NCBI GenBank assembly: GCA_021323395.1 | Contig: JAJONL010000012.1 | Location: 1 to 34,110 of the forward strand | Direction: 5' to 3' | Length of the DNA: 34,110 bases | From: Nitrospira sp. | GTDB lineage: Bacteria > Nitrospirota > Nitrospiria > Nitrospirales > Nitrospiraceae | Shown: positions 8,113 through 15,670 of the stretch, piece by piece | Layout of the letters: every line of letters begins with the position of its first letter | Numbering within the stretch: the first letter of the stretch is position 1 | Notes under the pieces: generated by a model | Seen by the model: only the letters and a program-made list of their open reading frames with translations | Told to the model about the DNA's origin: nothing | The model's database searches: none | Position numbers and translations under genes: made by a program

Positions 8113-8153
8113 GCGCGATTCCAACCTGGAACGCTGTCCCACTGAGCTGCGGG
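8113..8153 (-). other. tRNA-like remnant (D-arm and T-arm motifs without an anticodon arm)
   Basis: On the minus strand gcagctcagtgggacagc resembles a tRNA D-arm (consensus AGCTCAGTNGGNAGAGC), and ccaggttggaatcgcgcc, right after it, resembles the GGTTCGAATCC T-arm with two changes. No anticodon stem-loop lies between them, so this is not a functional tRNA. It sits between the oxidoreductase start and the barrel-protein stop. Chance resemblance cannot be excluded. Confidence 0.25.
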
Positions 8154-8192
8154 CGGCACCGGATGCGTGACACCTTCTCCCTGCCTGAAGAC

Positions 8193-8780
8193 TTATTGGA
8201 AGGTATATCGCACACCGAAGATCATGCTGATCGCGGAGGCCTCGCCGACATCGGCATGATTACGCTTCCAGGCGACTTCGGTATTCAGCATCAGCCCTTT
8301 GGGGGCGCCGGAGAACCAGTTCGTCAACGCATAATCCAAGCCACCTGCCGTTCTCCAGGCAAAGGTGTCCTTCACATCGTTGCTATTGATATTGACGCCG
8401 ATACCCGTCGACAAATAGGGAATGACTCCGCCGATATGCCCCGGGCGATATTCGAGCATGAGGGGGAGCAGTGTGACGGTATCCAGAGATCCCCTGGCGC
8501 GATCAAAGCCATGGTTCTCCCATTCGAGCATAGACCCCAGCCTGAACCACCGATTGATGCCATAGAGCGCTTGGAAGTTGAGCGCCGGCCCGGTCGTATC
8601 CAACAGACTCTGCTGGGTGATAAAGCTCGGGCCCACACGAAAACCCGTCGTCCACTTCCCTGGATCGGCCATGCCTTCATGGACCCATTCCGCCGCATGG
8701 CCGCCCGAGGGTACCCCAATCAAAACTGCGCCCGCCAGTATCCACGTCCTTATGAAGCCCTTCATCCGCCGACCATTCAT
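8193..8780 (-). CDS. Outer-membrane beta-barrel protein (porin-like or PagL/OmpW-like), function unknown
   Basis: A 195-residue exported protein. A signal peptide (MNGRRMKGF then the hydrophobic WILAGAVLIGVPSG, cleavage after GHA) is followed by alternating amphipathic strands with many Gly and aromatic residues (FRVGPSFI, FRLGSMLEWENHGF, GGVIPYLSTGIGVNIN, WRTAGGLDYALT), ending in FGVRYTFQ. That pattern indicates a small outer-membrane barrel of about eight strands. The motif IPYLSTGIGVN recalls the acyloxyacyl hydrolase/porin-fold group, but I see no clear catalytic His-Ser pair, so no enzyme name is given. The start ATG 8780 has GGAGG 5 nt upstream. It lies between the oxidoreductase and arsM2 on the same strand, with gaps of 164 bp and 208 bp. 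Confidence 0.75.
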   Translation of the reverse strand: MNGRRMKGFIRTWILAGAVLIGVPSGGHAAEWVHEGMADPGKWTTGFRVGPSFITQQSLLDTTGPALNFQALYGINRWFRLGSMLEWENHGFDRARGSLDTVTLLPLMLEYRPGHIGGVIPYLSTGIGVNINSNDVKDTFAWRTAGGLDYALTNWFSGAPKGLMLNTEVAWKRNHADVGEASAISMIFGVRYTFQ

Positions 8781-8988
8781 ACAGACCTCCATAATTTGCC
8801 GAAGATGTAACGCGTCGTGCGCTGAGGGCGCTGTATGTACCATAGACCACAGGGACGCAGCACTAGGGAGAACGATAGTACGGCAGCCTGACGACAGCAG
8901 TAGAGTCGCTTTTTCTCCTCTGTGACCGATCGACCGATAGAGTCAGTTCCTCGGCTGTGTTCCTGGAGCGTTGACGCTGCTCTGCTGA

Positions 8989-9813
8989 TCAACCGGCCAC
9001 GACTGGCTTTTTTGCTCGGATAAATGCGCTCATGAACTTGCCTTCGACCTGCGACACAAGGAGGTCACTCGTCAAATCCGTCCCGATCAAAAATGCCCTG
9101 ACGTCGTCCGCATGGTAGACGCGCGTCGGTTCGATTCCGATCCCGACAAACCCTGCTTGACTCATCAAGTCTCGGTATTCCATCTCTTCAAGGGCGCCGG
9201 CCACACACCCTGCCCACAGTTCGAGATTCCGCCGAATTTCCGTGGGAACTCCTCCTTTCACCACAATATCAGACAGCGCCAGCCGACCGCCGGGACGCAA
9301 GACGCGGAAGGCTTCCGCGAACACACGCTCCTTCTCGCCTGACAGATTGACGACACAATTGCTGATAATGACGTCCACCGAGTCATTGGGTAGCGGGATC
9401 TGTTCGATTTCGCCCTTCAAGAACTCCACATTCTCCACACCGGCCTTGAGCTGATTCTCCCTGGCCAATGCCAACATGGCGTCCGTCATGTCCAATCCAT
9501 AGGCCTTACCCGTTGGGCCGACCCGCTTGGCGGAAAGCAGCACATCGATCCCTCCGCCGGACCCCAGATCCAGCACTGTCTCACCGGCATGGAGTTCGGC
9601 CAAGGCGGTCGGATTGCCGCACCCTAAAGATGCGGCGACCGCATCAGCGGGCAACCCCTCACTCTCCTGATCCGAATAGAGATTGGACGTAATGGGATCG
9701 ACGTTGGGCAGCGGCGGCGCCGCGCCACAGCATGAACTACCTCCGTTCTTGGCTCTCACTGCAGCCTCTCCGTACTTGTCTTTGACGAGATTCCGAATGG
9801 CTTGTGCATCCAT
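8989..9813 (-). CDS. arsM: Arsenite methyltransferase ArsM (second, canonical short form)
   Basis: A 274-residue ArsM. The SAM motif LDLGSGGGID is at 80-89. Thiols are CC at 28-29 (GGSSCCGAAPP), Cys64 (SLGCGNP), Cys152 (ISNCVVNL) and Cys202 (WAGCVAGAL), which is the complete set expected for arsenite methylation. Compared with the ArsM at 4529 it lacks the duplicated C-terminal module and has the CCG N-terminal motif of bacterial ArsM. The product would be methylated, partly volatile arsenicals. The start ATG 9813 has AAGGAGG 6 nt upstream. It is the first gene of a possible minus-strand unit with the barrel protein and the oxidoreductase. No arsR is adjacent; regulation is not evident. Confidence 0.93.
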   Translation of the reverse strand: MDAQAIRNLVKDKYGEAAVRAKNGGSSCCGAAPPLPNVDPITSNLYSDQESEGLPADAVAASLGCGNPTALAELHAGETVLDLGSGGGIDVLLSAKRVGPTGKAYGLDMTDAMLALARENQLKAGVENVEFLKGEIEQIPLPNDSVDVIISNCVVNLSGEKERVFAEAFRVLRPGGRLALSDIVVKGGVPTEIRRNLELWAGCVAGALEEMEYRDLMSQAGFVGIGIEPTRVYHADDVRAFLIGTDLTSDLLVSQVEGKFMSAFIRAKKPVVAG

Positions 9814-10037
9814 TGGCTGCCTCCTTCAAAGTAATCACGATCCGCGTCTTGATCGCCTTGAGGTGAAATGAGAACCGCGACTGCCCGGCCTTGAGAGGTT
9901 CCGTCAACTCGCAGACACAACATTTCCCTCGCTGAGCTCATCTAAGAATATCCACTCTCGTCTGGTCTGCTCGGGCCTGAAACAATTCCACTGCGCGAGG
10001 CGATTTCTGCACTTCGTTTTTCATGCCACGATCATAT

Positions 10038-10053
10038 ATCAGTAAATATTGAT
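10038..10053. promoter_or_regulatory. Imperfect 16-bp dyad, operator candidate
   Basis: ATCAGTAAATATTGAT pairs with its reverse complement at 12 of 16 positions (half-site ATCA-TA). ArsR/SmtB-type repressors use ATCA...TGAT-like dyads, so it could serve the divergent arsM2, but it is 225 bp from that start and no arsR is present. It may equally be A+T-rich promoter sequence of hflK. Confidence 0.25.
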
Positions 10054-10082
10054 TGGACAAGGCCGCGCCGCCGCCTTGTCCA
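10054..10082 (+). other. Perfect 10-bp stem-loop upstream of hflK
   Basis: tGGACAAGGC (10054-10063) pairs with GCCTTGTCCa (10073-10082) around a 9-nt GC-rich loop. No T-run follows on either strand within a few bases. It lies 82 bp before the hflK start and directly adjoins the 16-bp dyad, so it is either a 5'-leader structure of hflKC or a barrier between the divergent units. Confidence 0.5.
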
Positions 10083-10163
10083 TCTTATGTGTTGCTCGCG
10101 GATGCCCACTTTGCTAAGGTGCACCGTTGCGCTCTCTATCATTTTACTGAATCGAGTCGGGAT

Positions 10164-11201
10164 ATGGTCTGGGACCCTAAAGATCCCTGGAGCAAAAAAG
10201 GCGACGACTTGGACCAGGCCTTCAAACAGGCCCAAGGACAGCTTCGCAATCTGTTGCCCTCCGGCGGATTCCGCAACCTGTTAGTCGTCGCGTTCGCCGT
10301 CTTTCTCATTTGGCAAAGCGCGTTTATCGTGGCGCCGGACGAGGAAGGCGTCGTCAAACGCTTCGGAATCCCGGTGCGAGTGGTTGATCCGGGCCCGCAT
10401 ATGAAGATTCCCATCGTCGAAAGCGTCCTGCAACCGAAGGTTGCGAAGCTCCACAGGGTGGAAATCGGGTTTCGAAAGGATCGCCAAGGCCGCCAGCAAA
10501 TGGTGCCACAGGAAGCCTTGATGCTGACCGGCGATATGAACATTCTGGCCATTGAATTCATCGTCCAATACAAGATCAAGAGTTCCCGCGAGTACCTCTT
10601 CAATGTGGCGGATATCGACGATACCATCGGGAAGGCGGCGGAAGCCTCGATGCGGGAAGTCATCGGCAAAAGCAAGATCGACGAAGCGCTTACCACCGGC
10701 AAAGCGCAAATCCAGAATGACACCCAGGAACTGCTACAACACATCCTCGACGACTATAAGACCGGCGTGCAGATCGCCGCAGTCCAACTGCAGGACGTCG
10801 ATCCTCCAGAAGCGGTGGCTGCCGCGTTTAAAGACGTCACCAATGCCAAGGAAGATCGAGAAAAATTGATCAATCAGGCTCAGGGTTATCGCAATGATAT
10901 TACTCCCAAAGCCAAGGGTGAGGCGGCGCAGTTGGTCAACCAAGCCAAGGGCTATGCGCAAGCGCGACTCAACCGGTCCCAGGGTGAAGCGAATCGATTT
11001 CTGGCCACACTGAAGGAATACAACCAGGCCAAGGACATTATCAGCAAGCGGATTTACATCGAGACCCTGGAAGACGTTCTCCCCCACATCGACAAATTTG
11101 TCCTCGACGGCAAAGGCGCAGATCGCACCCTTCCCTATCTGCCGCTCGACCGGTTTTCAAAACCGGCTCCGTCCGGTGCGACGCAGGAGCGGACACCGTG
11201 A
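10164..11201 (+). CDS. hflK: HflK, membrane protease modulator (SPFH family)
   Basis: A 345-residue protein: a charged N-terminus (MVWDPKDPWSKKGDD, typical of HflK), one membrane span at about 38-54, an SPFH/band-7 domain from about 60 to 220 (VAPDEEGVVKRFG, ALMLTGDMNILAIEFIVQYKI), and an Ala/Gln-rich coiled coil (NQAQGYRNDITPKAKGEAAQL) up to about 300. HflK and HflC form a large cage in the inner membrane around FtsH, restraining its access to substrates. The start ATG 10164 gives the family's usual N-terminus; upstream in-frame sequence reads through the hairpin and is not conserved. The Shine-Dalgarno is weak. Its stop overlaps the hflC start by 4 bp. Confidence 0.93.
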   Translation: MVWDPKDPWSKKGDDLDQAFKQAQGQLRNLLPSGGFRNLLVVAFAVFLIWQSAFIVAPDEEGVVKRFGIPVRVVDPGPHMKIPIVESVLQPKVAKLHRVEIGFRKDRQGRQQMVPQEALMLTGDMNILAIEFIVQYKIKSSREYLFNVADIDDTIGKAAEASMREVIGKSKIDEALTTGKAQIQNDTQELLQHILDDYKTGVQIAAVQLQDVDPPEAVAAAFKDVTNAKEDREKLINQAQGYRNDITPKAKGEAAQLVNQAKGYAQARLNRSQGEANRFLATLKEYNQAKDIISKRIYIETLEDVLPHIDKFVLDGKGADRTLPYLPLDRFSKPAPSGATQERTP

Positions 11202-12058
11202 GCAAGCAAGGATTCATCCTGGCGTTTGTCGGCATTCTTCTCGGCCTCCTTATCCTAGGCGCGTCGCCTTTTTACATCGTCGACGTGATCCAAAATGCCA
11301 TCGTTGTCCAATTAGGTAAACCGGTTCGGACTGTGACGGAGGGCGGGCTCTACTTGAAAATGCCCTTCATCGAGGAAGTCACCTACTTCGATAAGCGACT
11401 CTTGGACTACGATTCCAACGCGCAAGACGTCATCACACAAGATAAGAAGACCTTGCTCCTCGACAACTTTGCCAAGTGGCGTATCACCGATCCGCTCAAG
11501 GTGTATCAGGCATTCCAAAGTCAACGCGGTGCACTACAACGATTGCACGACATTATTTATTCGGAATTGCGCGTCGAACTGGGGCGACATGATCTGGCAG
11601 AGATCGTCTCATCGGCTCGGGCTGAACTCATGACCGTAGTCACGCAACGAGCCAATGAAAAAGCCTCGGCCTATGGAATCGAAATCCAGGACGTCCGCAT
11701 CAAGCGAGCCGATTTGCCCGAGCAGAATGAAAAGGCCGTTTTTTCGAGAATGCAGGCTGAACGGGAACGGCAGGCGAAGCAATACCGAGCGGAAGGCGCC
11801 GAGGAGGCTCAAAAAATTAAGTCCGAGGCTGAAAAAGATCGAGAGATCATTTTGGCGGAGGCCTATCGAGAATCAGAAGAACTTCGAGGCGGTGGTGACG
11901 CCAAGGCGTTCCGGATCTATGCCGACGCGTACCGCCAGGATCCTCATTTTTTTGAATTCACCCGCACCATGGAAGCCTATCGAAAAACCCTCAAGGATAA
12001 AACAACCATCCTCGTCAGCCCCGACTCTGAATTTTTCCGGTTCCTCAAACAGCGCTAG
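11198..12058 (+). CDS. hflC: HflC, membrane protease modulator (SPFH family)
   Basis: A 286-residue partner of HflK. An N-terminal membrane span (about 6-28) precedes the band-7 domain (IQNAIVVQLGKPVRTVTEGGLYLKMPFIEEV). The family motifs ARAELM and YGIEIQDVRIKRADLP follow, then a charged coiled coil (RMQAERERQAKQYRAEGAEE) and the closing FFEFTRTMEAYRKTL. The start is GTG 11198, inside the last codons of hflK (GTGA overlap), a translationally coupled arrangement common for hflKC. The length is a little under that of E. coli HflC because the long internal insertion is absent. It ends 7 bp from the convergent fhs stop. Confidence 0.93.
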   Translation: MSKQGFILAFVGILLGLLILGASPFYIVDVIQNAIVVQLGKPVRTVTEGGLYLKMPFIEEVTYFDKRLLDYDSNAQDVITQDKKTLLLDNFAKWRITDPLKVYQAFQSQRGALQRLHDIIYSELRVELGRHDLAEIVSSARAELMTVVTQRANEKASAYGIEIQDVRIKRADLPEQNEKAVFSRMQAERERQAKQYRAEGAEEAQKIKSEAEKDREIILAEAYRESEELRGGGDAKAFRIYADAYRQDPHFFEFTRTMEAYRKTLKDKTTILVSPDSEFFRFLKQR

Positions 12059-12065
12059 CCTACGG

Positions 12066-13748
12066 CTATGCAAGGCCCACGATCTGTCCCGACCGTGGAT
12101 CCACATCGATGCGCTCTCCAGCAGGTCTTTTCGGCAAGCCCGGCATCAGCTGGATTCCTGAACATACAGCAGTCAGGAAGCCTGCGCCCGCCAAGATCCG
12201 GAGTTCCTGAATCGGAACGGTAAACCCGGATGGCCGCCCTTTAAGGGAGGGCTCATGGGACAAGGAGAGAGGAGTCTTCGCCATGCACAGGGGTAGCGTC
12301 TCGAATCCCATTCTGGTCGCCAGTTCAATATCCCGTTCCGCTTGAGGCAGGAACGTGACTCCCGCCGCCCCATACATCGTCGTTGCAATCGTCTCGATCT
12401 TCCTCTTGATGGGCCATGCCACATCGTAAAGATGCTTGAATTGGGAACCTTGTGCAGCAACTTTCGCGACAGCCCTGGCGAGTTCTTCCGCCCCTCGCCC
12501 GCCGTCCGCCCAGTGTGTGGACACTGCGGCCGCTTCCGCCCCTGCCTGCTTTGCCCGCTCGCAGACCCAATTCAATTCATCGGGCGAATCATCCTTGAAG
12601 GCATTTACTGCAACGACCACCGGCACTCCATGAGATGTCACATTCGCAATGTGCTGCTCCAGATTGGCAAATCCTTTCTCGAGAGCCCCCTGATTCGGTC
12701 CCGTCAATCCGGCAGGCAACGGAATTCCCGCTTTGGCGATCCCCCCGCCGCCATGAAGTTTGAGCGCGCGAAGCGTCGCCACAACCACGCCGACATCAGG
12801 GGAAAGACCGGACATGCGGCACTTGATATTGAAGAATTTCTCAGCACCCAAGTCACTGCCGAATCCGGCTTCCGTCACCACATAATCCGCGCAGCGCAGT
12901 GCCATCCGGTCCGAGACAATAGAGCAATTTCCATGGGCGATATTGCCGAACGGTCCGGCATGGACGAAGGCCGGCGTGCCTTCCAGGGTCTGCACCAAAT
13001 TTGGTAACAACGCATCCTTCAGCAGCACGGCCATGGATCCGGCGCAGCCGAATGCCTCAGCCCTAGCCAACTCTCCGCTTCCTGTCAGACCCACGAGGAT
13101 TTTTCCCAGGCGTTGACGAAGGTCCGCATGATCCGTGGCTAAGGCCAGTATCGCCATAATCTCCGATGCCTCAGTAATGACGAACTGTCCGGGCCGCCTT
13201 CCATTCCCTGAGCCTATGACGATTGCCCGCAGCGCTCGATCACTCACACCGACCGTGCGTGGCCATCGGATGGCTTGCGGATCGAGCTTGAGCGGATTTC
13301 CGTGAAAGAGGTGGTTATCCACAAACGCCGAGAGAAGGTTATGGCTCGCCGATACGGCATGCGCATCTCCCGTAAAATGCAAATTAATATCTTCCATGGG
13401 ATAGACCTGCGCTCGACCGCCACCCGTACCTCCTCCCTTAATTCCAAAGACAGGACCGAGGGACGGCTGTCGCAATGTGACGGCAGACCGATGACCTAAG
13501 CGGCACAATGCCATGCTCAATCCTATCGAGGTGGTGGTTTTACCTTCTCCCAGAGGTGTCGGATTGATCGCTGTGACCAACACGTACCGCCCTCGTGGTT
13601 TATGCCGGAGTCTCTCCTCCAAGCTGAGGGCAATCTTCGCCTTATACTGCCCGAAGGGGATGAGATCATCCGAGTGAATACCCAGGGTCTGTGCGATTTC
13701 AAATATATGCTTGGGAGCGACAGCTCGGGCAATCTCCAAATCAGTCAT
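12066..13748 (-). CDS. fhs: Formate-tetrahydrofolate ligase
   Basis: A 560-residue enzyme that makes 10-formyl-THF from formate, THF and ATP in cytosolic one-carbon metabolism. The P-loop-like motif PTPLGEGKTTT is at about 63-73, followed by LRQPSLGPVFGIKGGGTGGG; further conserved blocks are FTGDAHAVSASHNLL, GPFGNIAHGNCSI, VTEAGFGSDLGAEKFFNIKC and the C-terminal PGLPKRPAGERIDVD. All main family blocks are present and the length is normal. ATG 13748 is preferred over ATG 13754 because GAAAGAGA is then about 7 nt away instead of abutting. The gene is single, convergent with hflC and 194 bp downstream of the M23 gene. It would feed formate into serine, purine and fMet synthesis or take part in CO2/formate assimilation. 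Confidence 0.95.
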   Translation of the reverse strand: MTDLEIARAVAPKHIFEIAQTLGIHSDDLIPFGQYKAKIALSLEERLRHKPRGRYVLVTAINPTPLGEGKTTTSIGLSMALCRLGHRSAVTLRQPSLGPVFGIKGGGTGGGRAQVYPMEDINLHFTGDAHAVSASHNLLSAFVDNHLFHGNPLKLDPQAIRWPRTVGVSDRALRAIVIGSGNGRRPGQFVITEASEIMAILALATDHADLRQRLGKILVGLTGSGELARAEAFGCAGSMAVLLKDALLPNLVQTLEGTPAFVHAGPFGNIAHGNCSIVSDRMALRCADYVVTEAGFGSDLGAEKFFNIKCRMSGLSPDVGVVVATLRALKLHGGGGIAKAGIPLPAGLTGPNQGALEKGFANLEQHIANVTSHGVPVVVAVNAFKDDSPDELNWVCERAKQAGAEAAAVSTHWADGGRGAEELARAVAKVAAQGSQFKHLYDVAWPIKRKIETIATTMYGAAGVTFLPQAERDIELATRMGFETLPLCMAKTPLSLSHEPSLKGRPSGFTVPIQELRILAGAGFLTAVCSGIQLMPGLPKRPAGERIDVDPRSGQIVGLA

Positions 13749-13942
13749 GAGCATTCTCTTTCAATGTAGAACAACCAGGGAACAGGACAGACCTGGGCAT
13801 CCGACATGCGAGGCCGACGGCCTTACACGGGGGCTTGATAGAGGAGAACCGAACCAGAGGGGCGAAGCTGCTTGAGAGTTTGAAGAAGCTACAGGAGAGG
13901 ACCAGTCCGGCCGCGTGGCGGTCCCGAGTTGAGACGCGGCCT

Positions 13943-14962
13943 CTAATCGAGAATAAATTTGGTCGGATCAAGCGCCTGACCGTTTTTCTTCACCATATAA
14001 TGAAGATGCGGGCCCGTGGAAAGACCCGTGCTTCCGACAAGAGCCACCACATCCCCACGTTTTACACGCTGGCCCTCCTTCACCAAAGGCTTCGCCAAGT
14101 GGCCGTAAACAGTTTCAATGCCATAGCCATGGTCAAGCTTGACCATATTACCCATTTTCGAGTCAAACGCTACCGTGACGACACGTCCCAGCGCAGGCGC
14201 TTGCACCGGGGCGTTCGGGGAAGCGCCAATATCGAGCCCGTCATGCCAAGCGGGCTTTTCGGTAAAGGGCGATACTCGCGGACCGAAGGCTGAGGTGACC
14301 CACCCCCGAACAGGCCAAATGGACGGCGTTGATGCCCATTGAGTCGAGCGCTGCTCGGCAATTTGCGTGAGATTTTGCAAGGCCTCCTCCTGCTGAGCCG
14401 CTTCACGCACGAGGGCATCAATACTTTCTCGAACCTGCTGAGCAATTTCCTCGATACTTTCCGTCGTAAAATCGGCCTCGCCCTGCTGACTATCACGCAT
14501 TTCCGAAATCTGCTGACGCTGCTCCATTCCCGGCATAACAGGACTCACGCCCGGCACATTTTCCTTGCCATCCGGCAGGGGTCCATCGTCGCCTCCCCGT
14601 CCATTCGCCAAATCGCCAGTGGGCTTGGTGTTATCAATTCCCAGCATGACCCGAAGGCGCTGGTTGACCTCCCCCATAACCGAAAGACGCTTCTTCAAAT
14701 CATCGATCGCAGCTGAAAAGGCAGCCGTCTGTTCGCGCGCCCCCATTGCCTCAGCCCGAAATGCGGATAGCTGCCACACTTCCCCGGTTCGAATCACGTA
14801 GTGGGAAACGACGAGGAGGTCCGCGACAATCAAGATTGCCGCCAGGATCAGCAATTTCCGCAGAAACTTGCGGGGAAAACTAAATCGAAGCGGCTTTGAG
14901 GTGGAACCGCGAAAGACCACGATGGTATAGGCATCACTGGTTTCGGCCGTTTGCTGACTCAT
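13943..14962 (-). CDS. M23 family (LytM-type) peptidoglycan peptidase, membrane anchored
   Basis: A 339-residue protein. A short cytosolic N-terminus precedes a membrane span at about 34-55 (LLILAAILIVADLLVVSHYVI). A coiled-coil periplasmic stretch and a Gly/Pro-rich linker (about 115-150) lead to a C-terminal M23 domain. Zinc ligands His240 and Asp244 (HDGLDIG) and His321 (HLH motif), with the catalytic-type His288 (YGHL) and His319, are all present, so it should be an active endopeptidase cleaving cross-linked peptides. The RBS GGGGAG is 8 nt before ATG 14962, and a promoter-like pair lies 54-82 bp upstream. The architecture matches cell-elongation or division LytM proteins that are activated by their coiled coil. 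Confidence 0.92.
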   Translation of the reverse strand: MSQQTAETSDAYTIVVFRGSTSKPLRFSFPRKFLRKLLILAAILIVADLLVVSHYVIRTGEVWQLSAFRAEAMGAREQTAAFSAAIDDLKKRLSVMGEVNQRLRVMLGIDNTKPTGDLANGRGGDDGPLPDGKENVPGVSPVMPGMEQRQQISEMRDSQQGEADFTTESIEEIAQQVRESIDALVREAAQQEEALQNLTQIAEQRSTQWASTPSIWPVRGWVTSAFGPRVSPFTEKPAWHDGLDIGASPNAPVQAPALGRVVTVAFDSKMGNMVKLDHGYGIETVYGHLAKPLVKEGQRVKRGDVVALVGSTGLSTGPHLHYMVKKNGQALDPTKFILD

Positions 14963-15015
14963 AGGACGGTCTCCCCTTCACAGATTTCTCAGGCTTCAGG
15001 CCAACCACTCGTTGC

Positions 15016-15044
15016 AGTGTACTAATCTCGCACTTGATGGTCAA
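15016..15044 (-). promoter_or_regulatory. Sigma70-like promoter of the M23 peptidase gene
   Basis: Read on the minus strand: TTGACC (15044-15039), a 17-bp spacer and TACACT (15021-15016). The -35 matches 5 of 6 and the -10 matches 4 of 6, with ideal spacing. The gene starts 54 nt downstream of the -10. Confidence 0.6.
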
Positions 15045-15079
15045 CCCCTTGCTTTGAATTTTTTGGCGATTGCAATCAA

Positions 15080-15409
15080 CTACTTATGAGTCTCCGCCTT
15101 TATCCATGCCAGGTATGCTGCTGATCCGGCAATGACAGGTATCGCGATGATTTCTGGAACACTATAACTGTGGTGAGCCCGTATCGCTGTTTCGAGCTCG
15201 GAAAACCGATCAAGTGTAGTTTTCATCACAATCAGACATTCCTTCTCGACATTGACCGTGGCATTCCACCGAAAGATCGACTGAATGTCCGGTACGACAT
15301 TCGAGCAAGCCACCAAGCCCGAGGAGACAACCATCTTGCCTAGCCTCTCAGCTTCCTCAGCGGACGAAGCGGTGACGAACACGACGATGGGAGAGACATC
15401 AGATTCCAA
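15080..15409 (-). CDS. cutA: Divalent-cation tolerance protein CutA
   Basis: A 109-residue CutA1. The family blocks are VVFVTASSAEEAERLGKMVV, LVACSNVVPDIQSIFRWNATV and ECLIVMKTTLDRFSELE, ending HHSYSVPEIIAIPV...YLAWI. CutA forms very stable trimers related to PII signalling proteins; its link to copper tolerance in E. coli is disputed and its actual role unclear. The start is TTG at 15409, with AGGTGA just upstream; no ATG or GTG gives a plausible alternative. A perfect 18-bp palindrome ends 8 nt upstream of the TTG and overlaps the first bases of the ribosome binding site, suggesting control at that site. Confidence 0.92.
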   Translation of the reverse strand: MESDVSPIVVFVTASSAEEAERLGKMVVSSGLVACSNVVPDIQSIFRWNATVNVEKECLIVMKTTLDRFSELETAIRAHHSYSVPEIIAIPVIAGSAAYLAWIKAETHK

Positions 15410-15416
15410 GGATCAC

Positions 15417-15434
15417 CTAATTGCTAGCAATTAG
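15417..15434. promoter_or_regulatory. Perfect 18-bp palindrome at the cutA ribosome binding site
   Basis: CTAATTGCTAGCAATTAG is identical to its reverse complement over all 18 bases. On the minus strand its last two bases are part of the AGGTGA ribosome binding site of cutA. It could be the operator of a dimeric regulator or an RNA hairpin that hides the ribosome binding site. Confidence 0.6.
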
Positions 15435-15571
15435 CGTACCCTAATATTGCGCAGGACTTAAAACCTGTCTATCTTGTCATGCCTTATAAACGGCCGTCCC
15501 TGTCCACGATTCGTTTTCTAATCTGGGCAGGATTTGCACACTTAGGCAAAAAATGACCATGTTCAGTGCGC

Positions 15572-15613
15572 GTCAGATTCGACCTTCCAATCGGTGATCT
15601 GACTCTTTTTATC
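15572..15613 (+). terminator. Orphan intrinsic terminator on the plus strand
   Basis: GTCAGAT (15572-15578) pairs with ATCTGAC (15597-15603), with an inner CGA/TCG helix, and is followed by TCTTTTTATC. The shape is a classical Rho-independent terminator reading rightward. No plus-strand gene ends here: cutA upstream runs the other way. The interval 15435-15571 has no recognisable gene, so this may end a small RNA or be left over from a deleted gene. Confidence 0.55.
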
Positions 15614-15670
15614 CGGTACCTGCTGATACCTCGGTTCGTCAACTCGAGAGCTTGAGAAGCATCTACGATC

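Larger units (their letters stand above)
9814..10163. other. 350-bp divergent spacer between arsM2 and hflK
   Basis: Non-coding. The right half is A+T-rich (10030-10053) and contains the imperfect dyad and the hairpin listed separately. The left half shows nothing recognisable beyond the arsM2 ribosome binding site. Both divergent promoters must lie here, but no consensus-like -35/-10 pair stands out. Confidence 0.6.

Noticed and set aside
4529-9813. Recent horizontal transfer of the arsenic block
   Set aside because: Base composition by eye and codon style match the neighbours, and there is no integrase or insertion sequence at the edges; the tRNA-like scar is too weak to support it.
9756-9941. 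Short minus-strand frame upstream of arsM2
   Set aside because: Overlaps the arsM2 start in another frame, has no ribosome binding site, and shows no recognisable domain.
15451-15469. tRNA-Leu(UAA)-like anticodon arm gcaggacttaaaacctgtc
   Set aside because: One stem base is missing, and no D-arm, T-arm or acceptor stem fits around it. It is not a tRNA; at most a fragment, as mentioned in the terminator finding.
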